From NCBI GenBank assembly GCA_018883185.1, contig VEQP01000004.1, forward strand, positions 1 to 64,000: a DNA stretch of 64,000 bases, in the 5' to 3' direction. Positions within the stretch are counted from its first letter, which is position 1, and the number at the start of each line of letters is the position of its first letter. Position numbers and translations under genes: made by a program. This document shows positions 54,357 through 62,667 of this stretch, one piece after another. The notes beneath the pieces were generated by a model, which worked only from the letters and a program-made list of their open reading frames with translations, did no database searches and was not told the origin of the DNA. The stretch comes from Nevskiaceae bacterium (lineage in GTDB: Bacteria > Pseudomonadota > Gammaproteobacteria > Steroidobacterales > Steroidobacteraceae).

Positions 54357-55455
54357 TTACAGCCCTGCCTTCAGCGAGGCTTCGAGGAAAGGATCAAGAT
54401 CGCCATCAAGCACGGCGGTGGTATTGCCGATCTCGACGTCGGTGCGCAGATCCTTGATGCGCGACTGATCGAGCACGTAGGAGCGGATCTGGTGCCCCCA
54501 ACTGACGTCGGACTTGGACTCTTCGAGGACCTTTGCGGCGGCGTTGCGCTTGTTCACTTCGAGCTCGTAGAGCTTCGCTTTAAGCATCTTCATCGCCGTC
54601 GCTCGGTTCTTGTGCTGGCTGCGCTCGTTCTGGCAGGCGACCACGATGCCCGAGGGCATGTGCCGAATGCGCACCGCAGACTCGGTCTTGTTGACGTGCT
54701 GACCGCCCGCTCCGCTCGAGCGATAGACATCCATCTCAAGGTCCGCGGGGTTGATGTCGATGTTGATGTCGTCGTCGATTTCCGGCGAGACGAACACCGA
54801 GGCAAAGGAGGTGTGCCGGCGGTTGCCCGAATCGAAGGGTGACTTGCGCACGAGTCGATGCACGCCGGTTTCGGTGCGCAGCCAGCCGTAGGCGTGATCA
54901 CCGCGGAATTCGATGGTGGCACTCTTGATGCCGGCCACTTCGCCAGGGCTCGAGTCGATCACCTCAGAACTAAAACCGCGCGTGGCCGCCCACTTGAGAT
55001 ACATGCGCATGATCATCTGCGCCCAATCCTGGGCCTCGGTACCACCGGCACCGGCTTGGATGTCGAGGTAGGCGTTGTGCGAGTCCATCTCGCCGCGGAA
55101 CATGCGCTTGAGTTCGAGCTTGCGCACCTGCGCCTCGACCTGCGGCAGCTCGCGCTCGACTTCGCGAGCGGTGGCTTCGTCATCCTCGCCCTCGGCGAGT
55201 TCGAGAAGTTCGATCGAATCGCCGACCGAACGCGTGGCCGCGTCGATGCTCTCGAGTTCTGCGCTGAGGCGCGCGCGCTCCTTGCCGAGCTCCTGCGCCT
55301 TCTCCGGCTTTTGCCAGACCGCCGGGTCTTCGAGCTCGCGACTTACTTCTTCGAGACGTTCTTTCTTGAGATCGTATTCAAAGAAACCCCCTTAAGGAGC
55401 TAACACGCTCCTGGAGGTCGGCGAGGGAACGCTTGATGAGGCCAAGTTCGATCAT
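54357..55455 (-). CDS. prfB: Peptide chain release factor 2, with programmed +1 frameshift
   Basis: RF2 recognises UGA and UAA. The first 25 codons ([25 protein letters not shown]) run from the ATG at 55455 to an in-frame TGA at 55378-55380, after which translation continues in the +1 frame ([18 protein letters not shown]). The SPF anticodon tripeptide is in KSPFDSGN and the GGQ catalytic loop in [12 protein letters not shown]. The ORF track shows only an internal start at 55127. The total is about 365 residues, normal for RF2. The promoter-like TGG-TAGAAT lies 7 nt before the ATG, without a Shine-Dalgarno. Confidence 0.96.
55378..55392 (-). other. RF2 autoregulatory +1 frameshift site
   Basis: Minus-strand AGGGGG-TTT-CTT-TGA-A has the same layout as the E. 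coli prfB element: an internal Shine-Dalgarno (AGGGGG), three bases, a slippery CTT and an in-frame TGA. Here the stop is followed by A rather than C. Low RF2 lets the ribosome shift +1 and make RF2. Confidence 0.95.
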
Positions 55456-55462
55456 GGGTCAG

Positions 55463-55471
55463 ATTCTACCA
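55463..55471 (-). promoter_or_regulatory. Extended -10 promoter of prfB at leaderless distance
   Basis: TGG-TAGAAT (minus) is an extended -10 element followed by CTGACCC and the ATG at 55455, placing +1 about one base before the start codon. No -35 was evident, which is acceptable for an extended -10 promoter. Confidence 0.55.
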
Positions 55472-55506
55472 GAAGCACCGCGCTGCGCCCGATCGGCCGC
55501 ACCCGG

Positions 55507-56634
55507 CTAGGCGCGCTGCTCAAACCCGACGCGCAAAGCCACGCGCCGCAGTCGCGGAATCGACAGATCAAGAAATGCCTCGCCACCGAGGCCCCGCAAC
55601 CATTGGCGCAGGGTGGCTTGCTCCGCCGCCTCGAGGCTGCGCACCCAGTCGAGGATGCCCTGCAGTTTCCACGCCGTGAACGGCAGTGCTCGCCGCGTAA
55701 AAGGCTGCCCGGCCATGGGGAAGCTGATCTCCTCGAACGCCCGCGGCAGCAACTTGCCCGCGGGCTGCGTCGCGTGCGCCCGATTCACGGTCTCGACGAC
55801 GGCTTCCGCCATGGGCAGAAAATCACGGATCACCTGCGCGAGCAGCGCTTCGAGCGTCGGCGCGAGTTGATCGCCCTCGCTCAACGACGCAGCCGCGGCC
55901 GCATAGCGCGCGCGCACCGCATCATGACCCAGGCTTGCCATGCGATCGATCCACTCCCGTACGGCAGGACGCGGCGCGATCCATTCGCGCTTCGGCCAAG
56001 GGTCGCGACCGAGATGCCCGTAGAGCGGGCCCTGCAAACCGAAATCGCCAATGGTTGGCTGTGCACCGAGCAGGTAGGGCTGCACGCGAAAGTGCGCTTC
56101 GAGTAAATCGAGCATCTGCGTCGCCGCAGCTTCGATGATCGGATACTGCGCCGGCACGATGCCGACCCCCGGCAGATAGCCGCGCAGTAATGTGGCAATC
56201 CGGCCGACCATCGCATCCTTCAGCCAACGCGGCCCCCACGGCGCGAGCGCATCGCCCGCGTCGCGGCGGAACAATGCAAAATTCTCCGCGTAATTCCAGC
56301 GCGTGTGCATCGCCGCAGGCATCCACCACTCGTCGGCCCAGGTTTCGAGCAACTCGCTCGCAAAGCGGCGACGAGGCGTGGTGGGCAGTACCGAAGCCGC
56401 GGGGTAACGCTGCTCAAGCGTGTCGATAATGTGTCGCGTGTCCTGCAGCCACTCGCCTTCAGCGGTTTTCAGCACCGGCATGACACGCGCGCCGGTCTTG
56501 CGTTGAATGGTGTAGAGCAGCGTCCAATAGTTCACCGGCTGATCGACGAACGGGATTTGTTTGTAGGTAAGGTAGGCGCGCAACTTGCCCGCGTAATAAG
56601 ACAGGTGCCAGCCGTAGAGTGTGTGTGCCGCCAT
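55507..56634 (-). CDS. Glutathione S-transferase-like protein with long C-terminal region
   Basis: 375 residues from the ATG at 56634, which has GGAGG 6 nt upstream; earlier ATGs lack support. The N-terminal thioredoxin-fold domain starts TLYGWHLSYYAGKLRAYLTYKQIPFVD with VMPVLKTAEGEWLQDTRHIIDTLEQRYP, the GST glutathione-site pattern. The helical domain has PYLLGAQPTIGDFGLQGPLYGHLGRDPWPK. About 130 further residues follow, beyond normal GST length, of unknown role. It is downstream of recJ by 28 nt. Confidence 0.85.
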   Translation of the reverse strand: MAAHTLYGWHLSYYAGKLRAYLTYKQIPFVDQPVNYWTLLYTIQRKTGARVMPVLKTAEGEWLQDTRHIIDTLEQRYPAASVLPTTPRRRFASELLETWADEWWMPAAMHTRWNYAENFALFRRDAGDALAPWGPRWLKDAMVGRIATLLRGYLPGVGIVPAQYPIIEAAATQMLDLLEAHFRVQPYLLGAQPTIGDFGLQGPLYGHLGRDPWPKREWIAPRPAVREWIDRMASLGHDAVRARYAAAAASLSEGDQLAPTLEALLAQVIRDFLPMAEAVVETVNRAHATQPAGKLLPRAFEEISFPMAGQPFTRRALPFTAWKLQGILDWVRSLEAAEQATLRQWLRGLGGEAFLDLSIPRLRRVALRVGFEQRA

Positions 56635-56662
56635 GGTCATCCTCCGGGGTTCACTCGGCGCC

Positions 56663-58354
56663 TCACGAGACAGCGAGTACATGATCGACGAGCAACTGCA
56701 GGCGACGCTCGCCGGCGTACTCGTTGATGTCGAGCCGATACACGAGATGCGCGAGCTGTCCGTTGGCGAGGGGCTCGCTGTAGTTGAACGCGATCGCATC
56801 GAAGCGCCGCACTGAGCCCTGCGGGCTCACCCATAATTTCAGATGCTTTTCGCCGACGATCCGCGTGCGCTCGATGCGAAAGTGCTGATCGAAGCTCGGC
56901 TCCGGAAACCCCTGTCCCCACGGGCCCGCCTCGCGCACGATTTCGGCGGTGGCTAAGGAAATCTCCTCGACCGACAACTCGCCGTCGGTCTCGACCACAT
57001 CGGCAAGCGAACCGGCCGCTTGCCAGCGCGTCACCTCGGCATCGAACTCGCGCGCAAACTCATCAAGACGAGCGCGTTCGAGCGTGAGGCCCGCTGCCAT
57101 GGCATGGCCGCCGAACTTGCCGAGCAGATCCGGCGAGCGCGTAGCGATCGCTTCGAGCACATCGCGCACGTGCACGCCATTGACCGAGCGTGCTGAACCG
57201 CGCAGCAGACCCTCGCCCGCATCGGCGAACGCAATCACGGGCCGCCGCAGTCGCTCCTTGATGCGACCGGCCACCAAGCCCACCACCCCTTGATGCCACC
57301 CCGGGTCATAGAGGCACACGCCCCGTCGATCGCGTCCCGGTTCTTTCAAATGCCGCACCGCCGCGAGCGCCTCTTCCTGCATCTTGGCTTCGATGCTGCG
57401 CCGTTCGCGATTCAACGCATCGAGCTGTTCGGCGAGTGCCCGCGCCTCATCGACCGAGTCGGTCAGCAGACAGCGCACGCCGAGGCTCATGTCATCGAGT
57501 CTTCCGGCGGCATTCAACCGGGGTCCCGCGGCGAAGCCGAGATCCGCGGCAATCACCGCTTCGGGTCGCCGACCTCCCGCCTCGATGAGCGCAGTGACGC
57601 CCGGCGTGCAGCGACCAGCCCGAATACGCGCTAGGCCCTGCGCAACGAGTCGTCGATTGTTTTCGTCGAAAGGCACGACGTCCGCCACGGTGCCTAGCGC
57701 CACAAGATCAAGCCAACTCGCCGGCGACGGTAGACGTGCATCCGCCAACGCACGATGCAACGCCGCCATCACATAGAACGCGACACCGACACCTGCGAGC
57801 GCCCTCGAGCCAAAAGTCGATTGCGGCAGGTTCGGGTTGACGATGACGTTGGCCTCGGGCAACTGCGCACCGGCCAAATGATGGTCGGTCACCAGCACGT
57901 CGATACCGTGCCGTCGCGCCTCACCGACACCGGCGAGACTCGAGATGCCGTTGTCGACGGTGATGATCAGAGTCGGTGCGCGCTCGGCTGCGAGCGTGAC
58001 GATCTCCGGTGTCAGGCCATAGCCGAACTCGAATCGGTTCGGCACCAGAAAGTCCACCGAGGCAAAACCGCAGGCGCGCAGCGCGCGCACGATCAATGCG
58101 GAACTCGTTGCGCCATCCGCATCGTAATCACCGATCACGAGCACACGGCCCCCGCGGTGTTGCAGCAGCAGCGCCACGGCCGCCTCGACACCTTCGAGCG
58201 TACTCACGGGCAGCAAGCGCTCAAGTCCCCGACCCAGTTGCTGCGGCGCCTCGATGCCGCGCGCGGCGTAGGCTCGCGCGAGGACCGGCCCACAGCTCGT
58301 CAGCGCAGCAAGCTTCGCCGCAGCAGCCTCGCGGCGTACCACGCGCAAAATCAT
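56663..58354 (-). CDS. recJ: Single-stranded-DNA exonuclease RecJ
   Basis: 563 residues from the ATG at 58354, overlapping the rpfE stop (ATGA). DHH motifs: LVIGDYDADGATSSALIV, TVDNGISSLAG, DVLVTDHHLAGAQLPEA, VALGTVADVVPFDENNR. DHHA1 domain: GKFGGHAMAAGLTLER. It degrades 5' ssDNA in RecFOR recombination and mismatch repair; RecO is also encoded in this window. Confidence 0.97.
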   Translation of the reverse strand: MILRVVRREAAAAKLAALTSCGPVLARAYAARGIEAPQQLGRGLERLLPVSTLEGVEAAVALLLQHRGGRVLVIGDYDADGATSSALIVRALRACGFASVDFLVPNRFEFGYGLTPEIVTLAAERAPTLIITVDNGISSLAGVGEARRHGIDVLVTDHHLAGAQLPEANVIVNPNLPQSTFGSRALAGVGVAFYVMAALHRALADARLPSPASWLDLVALGTVADVVPFDENNRRLVAQGLARIRAGRCTPGVTALIEAGGRRPEAVIAADLGFAAGPRLNAAGRLDDMSLGVRCLLTDSVDEARALAEQLDALNRERRSIEAKMQEEALAAVRHLKEPGRDRRGVCLYDPGWHQGVVGLVAGRIKERLRRPVIAFADAGEGLLRGSARSVNGVHVRDVLEAIATRSPDLLGKFGGHAMAAGLTLERARLDEFAREFDAEVTRWQAAGSLADVVETDGELSVEEISLATAEIVREAGPWGQGFPEPSFDQHFRIERTRIVGEKHLKLWVSPQGSVRRFDAIAFNYSEPLANGQLAHLVYRLDINEYAGERRLQLLVDHVLAVS

Positions 58355-59391
58355 GCCGTGCCCTCCGCAAGTGCCGCGAGCACATCGCGCATGGGGCGCC
58401 AGAACCGCCACGCATCGCCGCTGCTCAGCGTCACGCAACGATCATTGCCGACGATGGATACGCCTCGCAACTTCCCCTCGTGCACCGCCTCGATCGCGGG
58501 TCGGATCCAGGCGGCATCGAGCGCGGCGAGTCCTAGGGCGGCCGAGGGCAGGACCACGCACATCGCAGCGTCTGCACCAGGTGCCGAGAGCAAAGCCGTC
58601 GCATCACGCGGCAGCGCCCGCACGTCGATGCGCGTCAACTGCGCGAACGCGGCCACCCAGGCATCATCGGCGTAGAGTGCGGCCCAGCCCTCGCGCGCAG
58701 CGCTTCGTGGCAAACCCTCGCGAAATCCTTGACCGCCACCCCACACCCACAGCGTGCTGAGGCGCGGCTCGTTGCGCGCCTCGCGCGCGCGGTTGAGCGG
58801 CAACTCGTGCAACCACAGATCGACTTCCGTCATCAGCTGACGCAAGCGCCGACTGCCCGGACCGCTCGGCAAGCCTTCATCCAAGGTTCCGCCCAGCAAT
58901 CGCGCCGGCTCCACCGTCTCGGCGCCCTCGGCATCGAGCCCATGCAGCAGAAAGCCACTCGGCTCGATCGGCTGCAGCGCGAGCCCGTCGGCACCAAATA
59001 TCGCTGCGAACTCAGAGGCAAGCTGCCGTGACTCCACCGGCGTCAACGTCATCACGGCGTTCATCGGCACGTGCACGGTCTTCATGCCGGCGAGCAGATG
59101 CAGCGGCGTGACGAGCCAGGGCGAATGCTCAGGGACGCCTTGCCCCGAGGGGGTCGGCGGTGGCACAGCAGTCGCCGCGGCGGCAACGGCGGCCGCGGCG
59201 ACGACGGCGGCCGGATCCGCCAGCGCCAAATCCTCACGGCCTTCGCGTCGCGCCAGCCAATCACGCCAACCGCCACGCATCGACCGTGCGGCACCGAAAC
59301 GCGCACGACTCAAGGAGACGCGCAATGCGGGCGATGCAGCCTCGGCTTCGCGCAGGAAAAAGTCCGCCAGGATGATCACGAGTTCGCGCAC
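58351..59391 (-). CDS. RpfE-type conserved protein (COG4255), function unknown
   Basis: 346 residues, GTG start. The central PWLVTPLHLLAGMKTVHV and RLRQLMTEVDLWLHELPLNRAREARNEPRLSTLWVWGGG are the recognised core of the RpfE family, named from the Xanthomonas rpf cluster. It is sometimes labelled phosphoglycerate mutase-like, which I cannot support. An Ala-rich stretch (AAVVAAAAVAAAATAV) near residue 70 is low-complexity. The order rpfE-recJ-prfB-lysS is as in Xanthomonas, but no rpfF/C/G is visible. Confidence 0.8.
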   Translation of the reverse strand: MRELVIILADFFLREAEAASPALRVSLSRARFGAARSMRGGWRDWLARREGREDLALADPAAVVAAAAVAAAATAVPPPTPSGQGVPEHSPWLVTPLHLLAGMKTVHVPMNAVMTLTPVESRQLASEFAAIFGADGLALQPIEPSGFLLHGLDAEGAETVEPARLLGGTLDEGLPSGPGSRRLRQLMTEVDLWLHELPLNRAREARNEPRLSTLWVWGGGQGFREGLPRSAAREGWAALYADDAWVAAFAQLTRIDVRALPRDATALLSAPGADAAMCVVLPSAALGLAALDAAWIRPAIEAVHEGKLRGVSIVGNDRCVTLSSGDAWRFWRPMRDVLAALAEGTA

Positions 59392-59397
59392 ATCGCG

Positions 59398-59405
59398 TAT
59401 GGTAT
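59398..59405. promoter_or_regulatory. Candidate shared -10 in the 20-bp rpfE/Mth938 divergent gap
   Basis: The start codons at 59391 (minus) and 59412 (plus) are 20 bp apart. The gap holds TATGGTAT: plus-strand TATGGT ends 8 nt before the ATG and minus-strand TACCAT ends 7 nt before the GTG. Both keep TA---T. Any -35 would lie inside the opposite gene. No Shine-Dalgarno fits on the minus side. Confidence 0.35.
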
Positions 59406-59411
59406 CGGAGC

Positions 59412-59783
59412 ATGAGACTTACTGTGTCTTCATCAGAGCAACGTCTGCTCATCCGCGGCTATGCCGACGGCGTATTGCGAGTGGGCGATCAACAAATCAC
59501 CACGCCGATCGCGCTCGGTGCCACCGAAGTGCACGGCACGCTGCAAGCCAGCGAGCCTGCCGAGCTCACCGAGGCCGAACTCGCAACCGTGTTTGCGGCG
59601 CAGCCCGAAGTCGTGATCATCGGTTGGGCACGTGGGCAGTTTTTCCTGCCCGCCGCACAACGCCGCTGGTTTCTAGAGCGGCGTATCGGCCTCGAGTTGA
59701 TGGAACTCGGCGCAGCCTGCCGTACTTTCAACGTATTGGTTGCCGATGATCGGCGCGTGATCGGCCTGTTGTTCCCGCGCTGA
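59412..59783 (+). CDS. Mth938-domain (DUF498) protein
   Basis: 123 residues. RLLIRGYADGVLRVGDQQITTPIALG, then VVIIGWARGQFFLP and IGLELMELGAACRTFNVLVADDRRVIGLLFPR match the PF04430 fold, related to mitochondrial complex I assembly factor NDUFAF3. The bacterial role is unknown. It is divergent from rpfE and convergent to pcm with 4 bp between stops. Confidence 0.9.
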   Translation: MRLTVSSSEQRLLIRGYADGVLRVGDQQITTPIALGATEVHGTLQASEPAELTEAELATVFAAQPEVVIIGWARGQFFLPAAQRRWFLERRIGLELMELGAACRTFNVLVADDRRVIGLLFPR

Positions 59784-59787
59784 GGGC

Positions 59788-60459
59788 TTACTCGGCCGTG
59801 ATGGTGCCGCTTTGCAGCGGCACAAAAGACACGGCGCCGAGTTGCTCGCGCTCGTAACCCTGCGCGGTACGCGTGATCCGCAGCAGATCCTGCCGACCCT
59901 CACCGCCCACCGGCATCACGAGCCGGCCGCCCTCGGCCAGTTGCTGCAACAGGGCCGCGGGCACCTCGCGCGGCGCGGCGGCCACCAGAATCCCGTCGTA
60001 GGGACCCTGCGCGTTCCAACCCTCGTAACCATCGCCGTGACGAAAGCGCACGTTGCCGATGCCGAGTTCTTTCAGGCGTTGTTTGGCACGCAGCAACAGC
60101 GGCTCGATGCGCTCGATAGTGAACACCTGCGGCACAAGCCCGGCGAGCACGGCGGTCTGATAGCCGCAGCCCGTGCCGACCTCCAACACCTTCTGCGGTA
60201 CACCGCCCTGCAGCAAGGCCTCGGTCATACGCGCCACGATGTAAGGCTGCGAGATCGTCTGCCCAAAGCCGATCGGCAACGCCGTATCCTCGTAGGCACG
60301 ACTCGCCAAGGCCTCATCGACAAAAATATGCCGCGGCAGATCACGAATCCGCTCGAGCACAAACAGGTTGCGTATCCCCTGATCGCCCAGTCGCTGCACC
60401 AGCCGCTCGCGGGTGCGCGCCGAGGTCATGCCGATGCCGTTGAGGCGGGTCGCGCTCAT
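59788..60459 (-). CDS. pcm: Protein-L-isoaspartate O-methyltransferase
   Basis: 223 residues (an ATG at 60429 would match the E. coli length better). [64 protein letters not shown] and the SAM site [18 protein letters not shown] are diagnostic. It initiates repair of isoaspartyl damage. It follows surE by 10 nt. Confidence 0.96.
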   Translation of the reverse strand: MSATRLNGIGMTSARTRERLVQRLGDQGIRNLFVLERIRDLPRHIFVDEALASRAYEDTALPIGFGQTISQPYIVARMTEALLQGGVPQKVLEVGTGCGYQTAVLAGLVPQVFTIERIEPLLLRAKQRLKELGIGNVRFRHGDGYEGWNAQGPYDGILVAAAPREVPAALLQQLAEGGRLVMPVGGEGRQDLLRITRTAQGYEREQLGAVSFVPLQSGTITAE

Positions 60460-60469
60460 CCGCAGCAGT

Positions 60470-61228
60470 TCAAACCGTGATGCCGCCCAGCCAGCGATCC
60501 ACGGTATCGATAGCCGAGTGTCGCGTGAGGTCGACCTGCAGGGGCGTCACCGACACGTAGCCCTCGGCCAGAGCAAAGAAATCCGTGCCGGGACCGTCGT
60601 CCTCACCCTCGCCGGCCCGCCCCACCCAGAACACCTCCCGACCGCGCGGGTCGCGCGCCCGCGTCACCTGATCGGAACGGTGGCGATGCCCAAGGCGCGT
60701 GGTCCGAAAGCCGCGCAACTCCTCGAACGGCAAGTGGGGGATGTTGACGTTGAGGATCATGTGCCGATCGAGCGGCTGCTCAAGCAGATGACCGACGATC
60801 AAGCGGGCCACGCGCGCTGCCGCGGTGAAATCGGCCCGACCCTCGTTGGGTCGACGCAGCGAGAAAGCGACGGTCGGCAAACCGAGGAAACGTCCCTCGA
60901 TCGCAGCCGCCACGGTGCCCGAGTACAGCACGTCATCGCCGAGGTTCTCGCCGTTGTTGATGCCGGAGACCACCATGTCGTGCTGGTAATCGAACAACCC
61001 GGAGATCGCCAGATGCACGCAGTCGGTCGGCGTGCCGGAGACGTAATACTTGTCGGGTTCGTACTGCGTGACCCGCAAGGGCAATTCCAAGGTAAGAGCG
61101 TTGCTCGCGCCACTGTGGTTGCGCTCAGGGGCGACCACGGTGAGTTCGGCGAGCCCCTCAAGCGACTGACGCAGGGCAATGATGCCCCGCGCCCGGTAGC
61201 CGTCATCGTTGCAGACGAGGATCTTCAT
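60470..61228 (-). CDS. surE: 5'/3'-nucleotidase SurE
   Basis: 252 residues. [19 protein letters not shown] gives the metal-binding NDDG, followed by [17 protein letters not shown] and [27 protein letters not shown]. It dephosphorylates nucleoside monophosphates in stress and stationary phase. The surE-pcm pair is conserved, but truD lies two unrelated genes away instead of directly upstream. Confidence 0.97.
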   Translation of the reverse strand: MKILVCNDDGYRARGIIALRQSLEGLAELTVVAPERNHSGASNALTLELPLRVTQYEPDKYYVSGTPTDCVHLAISGLFDYQHDMVVSGINNGENLGDDVLYSGTVAAAIEGRFLGLPTVAFSLRRPNEGRADFTAAARVARLIVGHLLEQPLDRHMILNVNIPHLPFEELRGFRTTRLGHRHRSDQVTRARDPRGREVFWVGRAGEGEDDGPGTDFFALAEGYVSVTPLQVDLTRHSAIDTVDRWLGGITV

Positions 61229-61264
61229 CGGGCGATATCAACTTGGAGACCTGTGAAGCGGCCC

Positions 61265-61272
61265 AATATACT
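61265..61272. promoter_or_regulatory. Overlapping divergent -10 boxes between surE and the Smr gene
   Basis: AATATACT contains TATACT on the plus strand (61267-61272; TTGGAG 18 nt upstream) and TATATT on the minus strand (RC of 61265-61270). Both match five of six -10 bases. Leaders would be roughly 30-40 nt here, and the Smr gene has GGAGG before its ATG. Confidence 0.5.
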
Positions 61273-61316
61273 GAAAGCACGAGGCTCGAGAAAGCCGAGC
61301 AGCCGGAGGTAGCAGG

Positions 61317-61898
61317 ATGCGCAAACCCCGCCGAGATCAGCGTCGCGAACGGCCTCGAGCGCCGCTTGCTGAGCCGCCCGCCGAGGATGTGCAGGCGTTT
61401 CGCGAAGCCGTGCGCGGCACTCAGCCGTTGCGCCACACGCCGCGAGTGCCGCCACGCCGCAAGCCACCGCCAGCCAAGGCGCTGTTTCGTCGTCAAGGCG
61501 AGGCCGAAGTGCTCGAAGAGAGCCTAACCCTCACGCCTGGTGATCTCGACGTCGAATTCGGTGAGGAGTTGAGCTATCGACGCAACGGCATCCAGGACGC
61601 CGTCATGCGCCGCCTGCGCCGTGGTCACTATCGCGTCGAAATCGAACTCGACTTGCACGGGATGATCGTGCCGGAGGCAAAGCAGGCGCTACGCGAGTTC
61701 CTCGCTCGCGCCATCGCCAGACAGTGTCGCTGCGTACGCATCATTCACGGCAAGGGCTTGGGCTCGGGTCCGCGCGGCCCGGTCATCAAGCAGGCCGTCA
61801 ACGTCATTCTGCGACGCACGGAGCCCGTAGTCGCCTTTTGCTCCGCGCGTCAGGTGGACGGCGGCACGGGCGCGATTTACGTCTTGCTCAGCGGTTGA
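61317..61898 (+). CDS. Smr-domain protein
   Basis: 193 residues with strong Shine-Dalgarno (GGAGGTAGCAGG). A basic, disordered N-terminal half is followed by YRVEIELDLHGMIVPEAKQALREFLARA and RCVRIIHGKGLGSGP, the LDLHG and HGKG motifs of the MutS2-type Smr endonuclease domain. E. coli SmrA/SmrB are similar in size, and SmrB cleaves mRNA at collided ribosomes. Which subtype this is cannot be decided from the sequence alone. Confidence 0.92.
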   Translation: MRKPRRDQRRERPRAPLAEPPAEDVQAFREAVRGTQPLRHTPRVPPRRKPPPAKALFRRQGEAEVLEESLTLTPGDLDVEFGEELSYRRNGIQDAVMRRLRRGHYRVEIELDLHGMIVPEAKQALREFLARAIARQCRCVRIIHGKGLGSGPRGPVIKQAVNVILRRTEPVVAFCSARQVDGGTGAIYVLLSG

Positions 61899-61905
61899 CG
61901 AACAC

Positions 61906-62667
61906 TCAACGCGGCGCGCCACGCAGCGCCGCCAACATCGCAGCGCGCGTCTCCGCCGTGACCCAGCCGTCAGCCAACAAGGACTCGAGCGTCTCGCGCG
62001 GCGAGTCATAAATCCGCACCAGATCGGCCCGCACCATCGCGCGGGTACGCGCCGCAGTCTGCGGCGGCAACGCCGCATACTCTTGGGCGCGAGCGAGCGC
62101 CACCTCGCGAACCCGCGCAGCCTCCACCACTTCGTCGACGAGCCCAATCGCCAAGGCCTTCACCGGGTCGACCATCGCGCCGCGACCGAGCATCTCGGCT
62201 GCACGCGCCGACCCCAAGATCCGCTCGTAGACCCGGAAAATGGTCTCGCCGGGATAGAGTCCGACCTGCACTTCATTCAGCCCGATGCGAAAATCGCCGG
62301 CCGCCATCACGCGCTGATCGCAGAGCAACGCAACGACGGTGCCACCTGCAGGACAATGACCCGTGAGCGCCGCCACGAGCGGCAACGAACAGCGCGCGAG
62401 GCGCTGTTGTAATTGTGTGAACGCATGCACGAGTGCCAGCGCTGTCTCCGAAGTGCCGGTGACTTCCCGCACATCGAGCCCCGCCGAAAATACCCCGGGC
62501 GCACCCGAGAGCACGAGCGCACGGATTGAACCGTCTGCAGCCGCCTGCTGCTCGGCAACCGCGATCGCCTGCGCAAGGCCCGCGGCGAGTGCGCTGCCGA
62601 ACGCGTTGACCGGCGGACGCGCGAGGCGCAGTTCGCGCACTGCGCCATGATCCTGTGTCTCAAGCAT
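61906..62667 (-). CDS. ECI1-like enoyl-CoA isomerase/hydratase family protein
   Basis: 253 residues from the ATG at 62667, overlapping the truD stop by 8 bp. The crotonase-fold pattern is nearest to mitochondrial delta3-delta2-enoyl-CoA isomerase ECI1: VFSAGLDVRE, GHCPAGGTVVALLCDQRVMA and IGLNEVQVGLYPGE, with the Glu of NE at the catalytic position. It probably shifts double bonds in unsaturated acyl-CoAs. It sits between truD and surE where no such gene is usual. Confidence 0.85.
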   Translation of the reverse strand: MLETQDHGAVRELRLARPPVNAFGSALAAGLAQAIAVAEQQAAADGSIRALVLSGAPGVFSAGLDVREVTGTSETALALVHAFTQLQQRLARCSLPLVAALTGHCPAGGTVVALLCDQRVMAAGDFRIGLNEVQVGLYPGETIFRVYERILGSARAAEMLGRGAMVDPVKALAIGLVDEVVEAARVREVALARAQEYAALPPQTAARTRAMVRADLVRIYDSPRETLESLLADGWVTAETRAAMLAALRGAPR

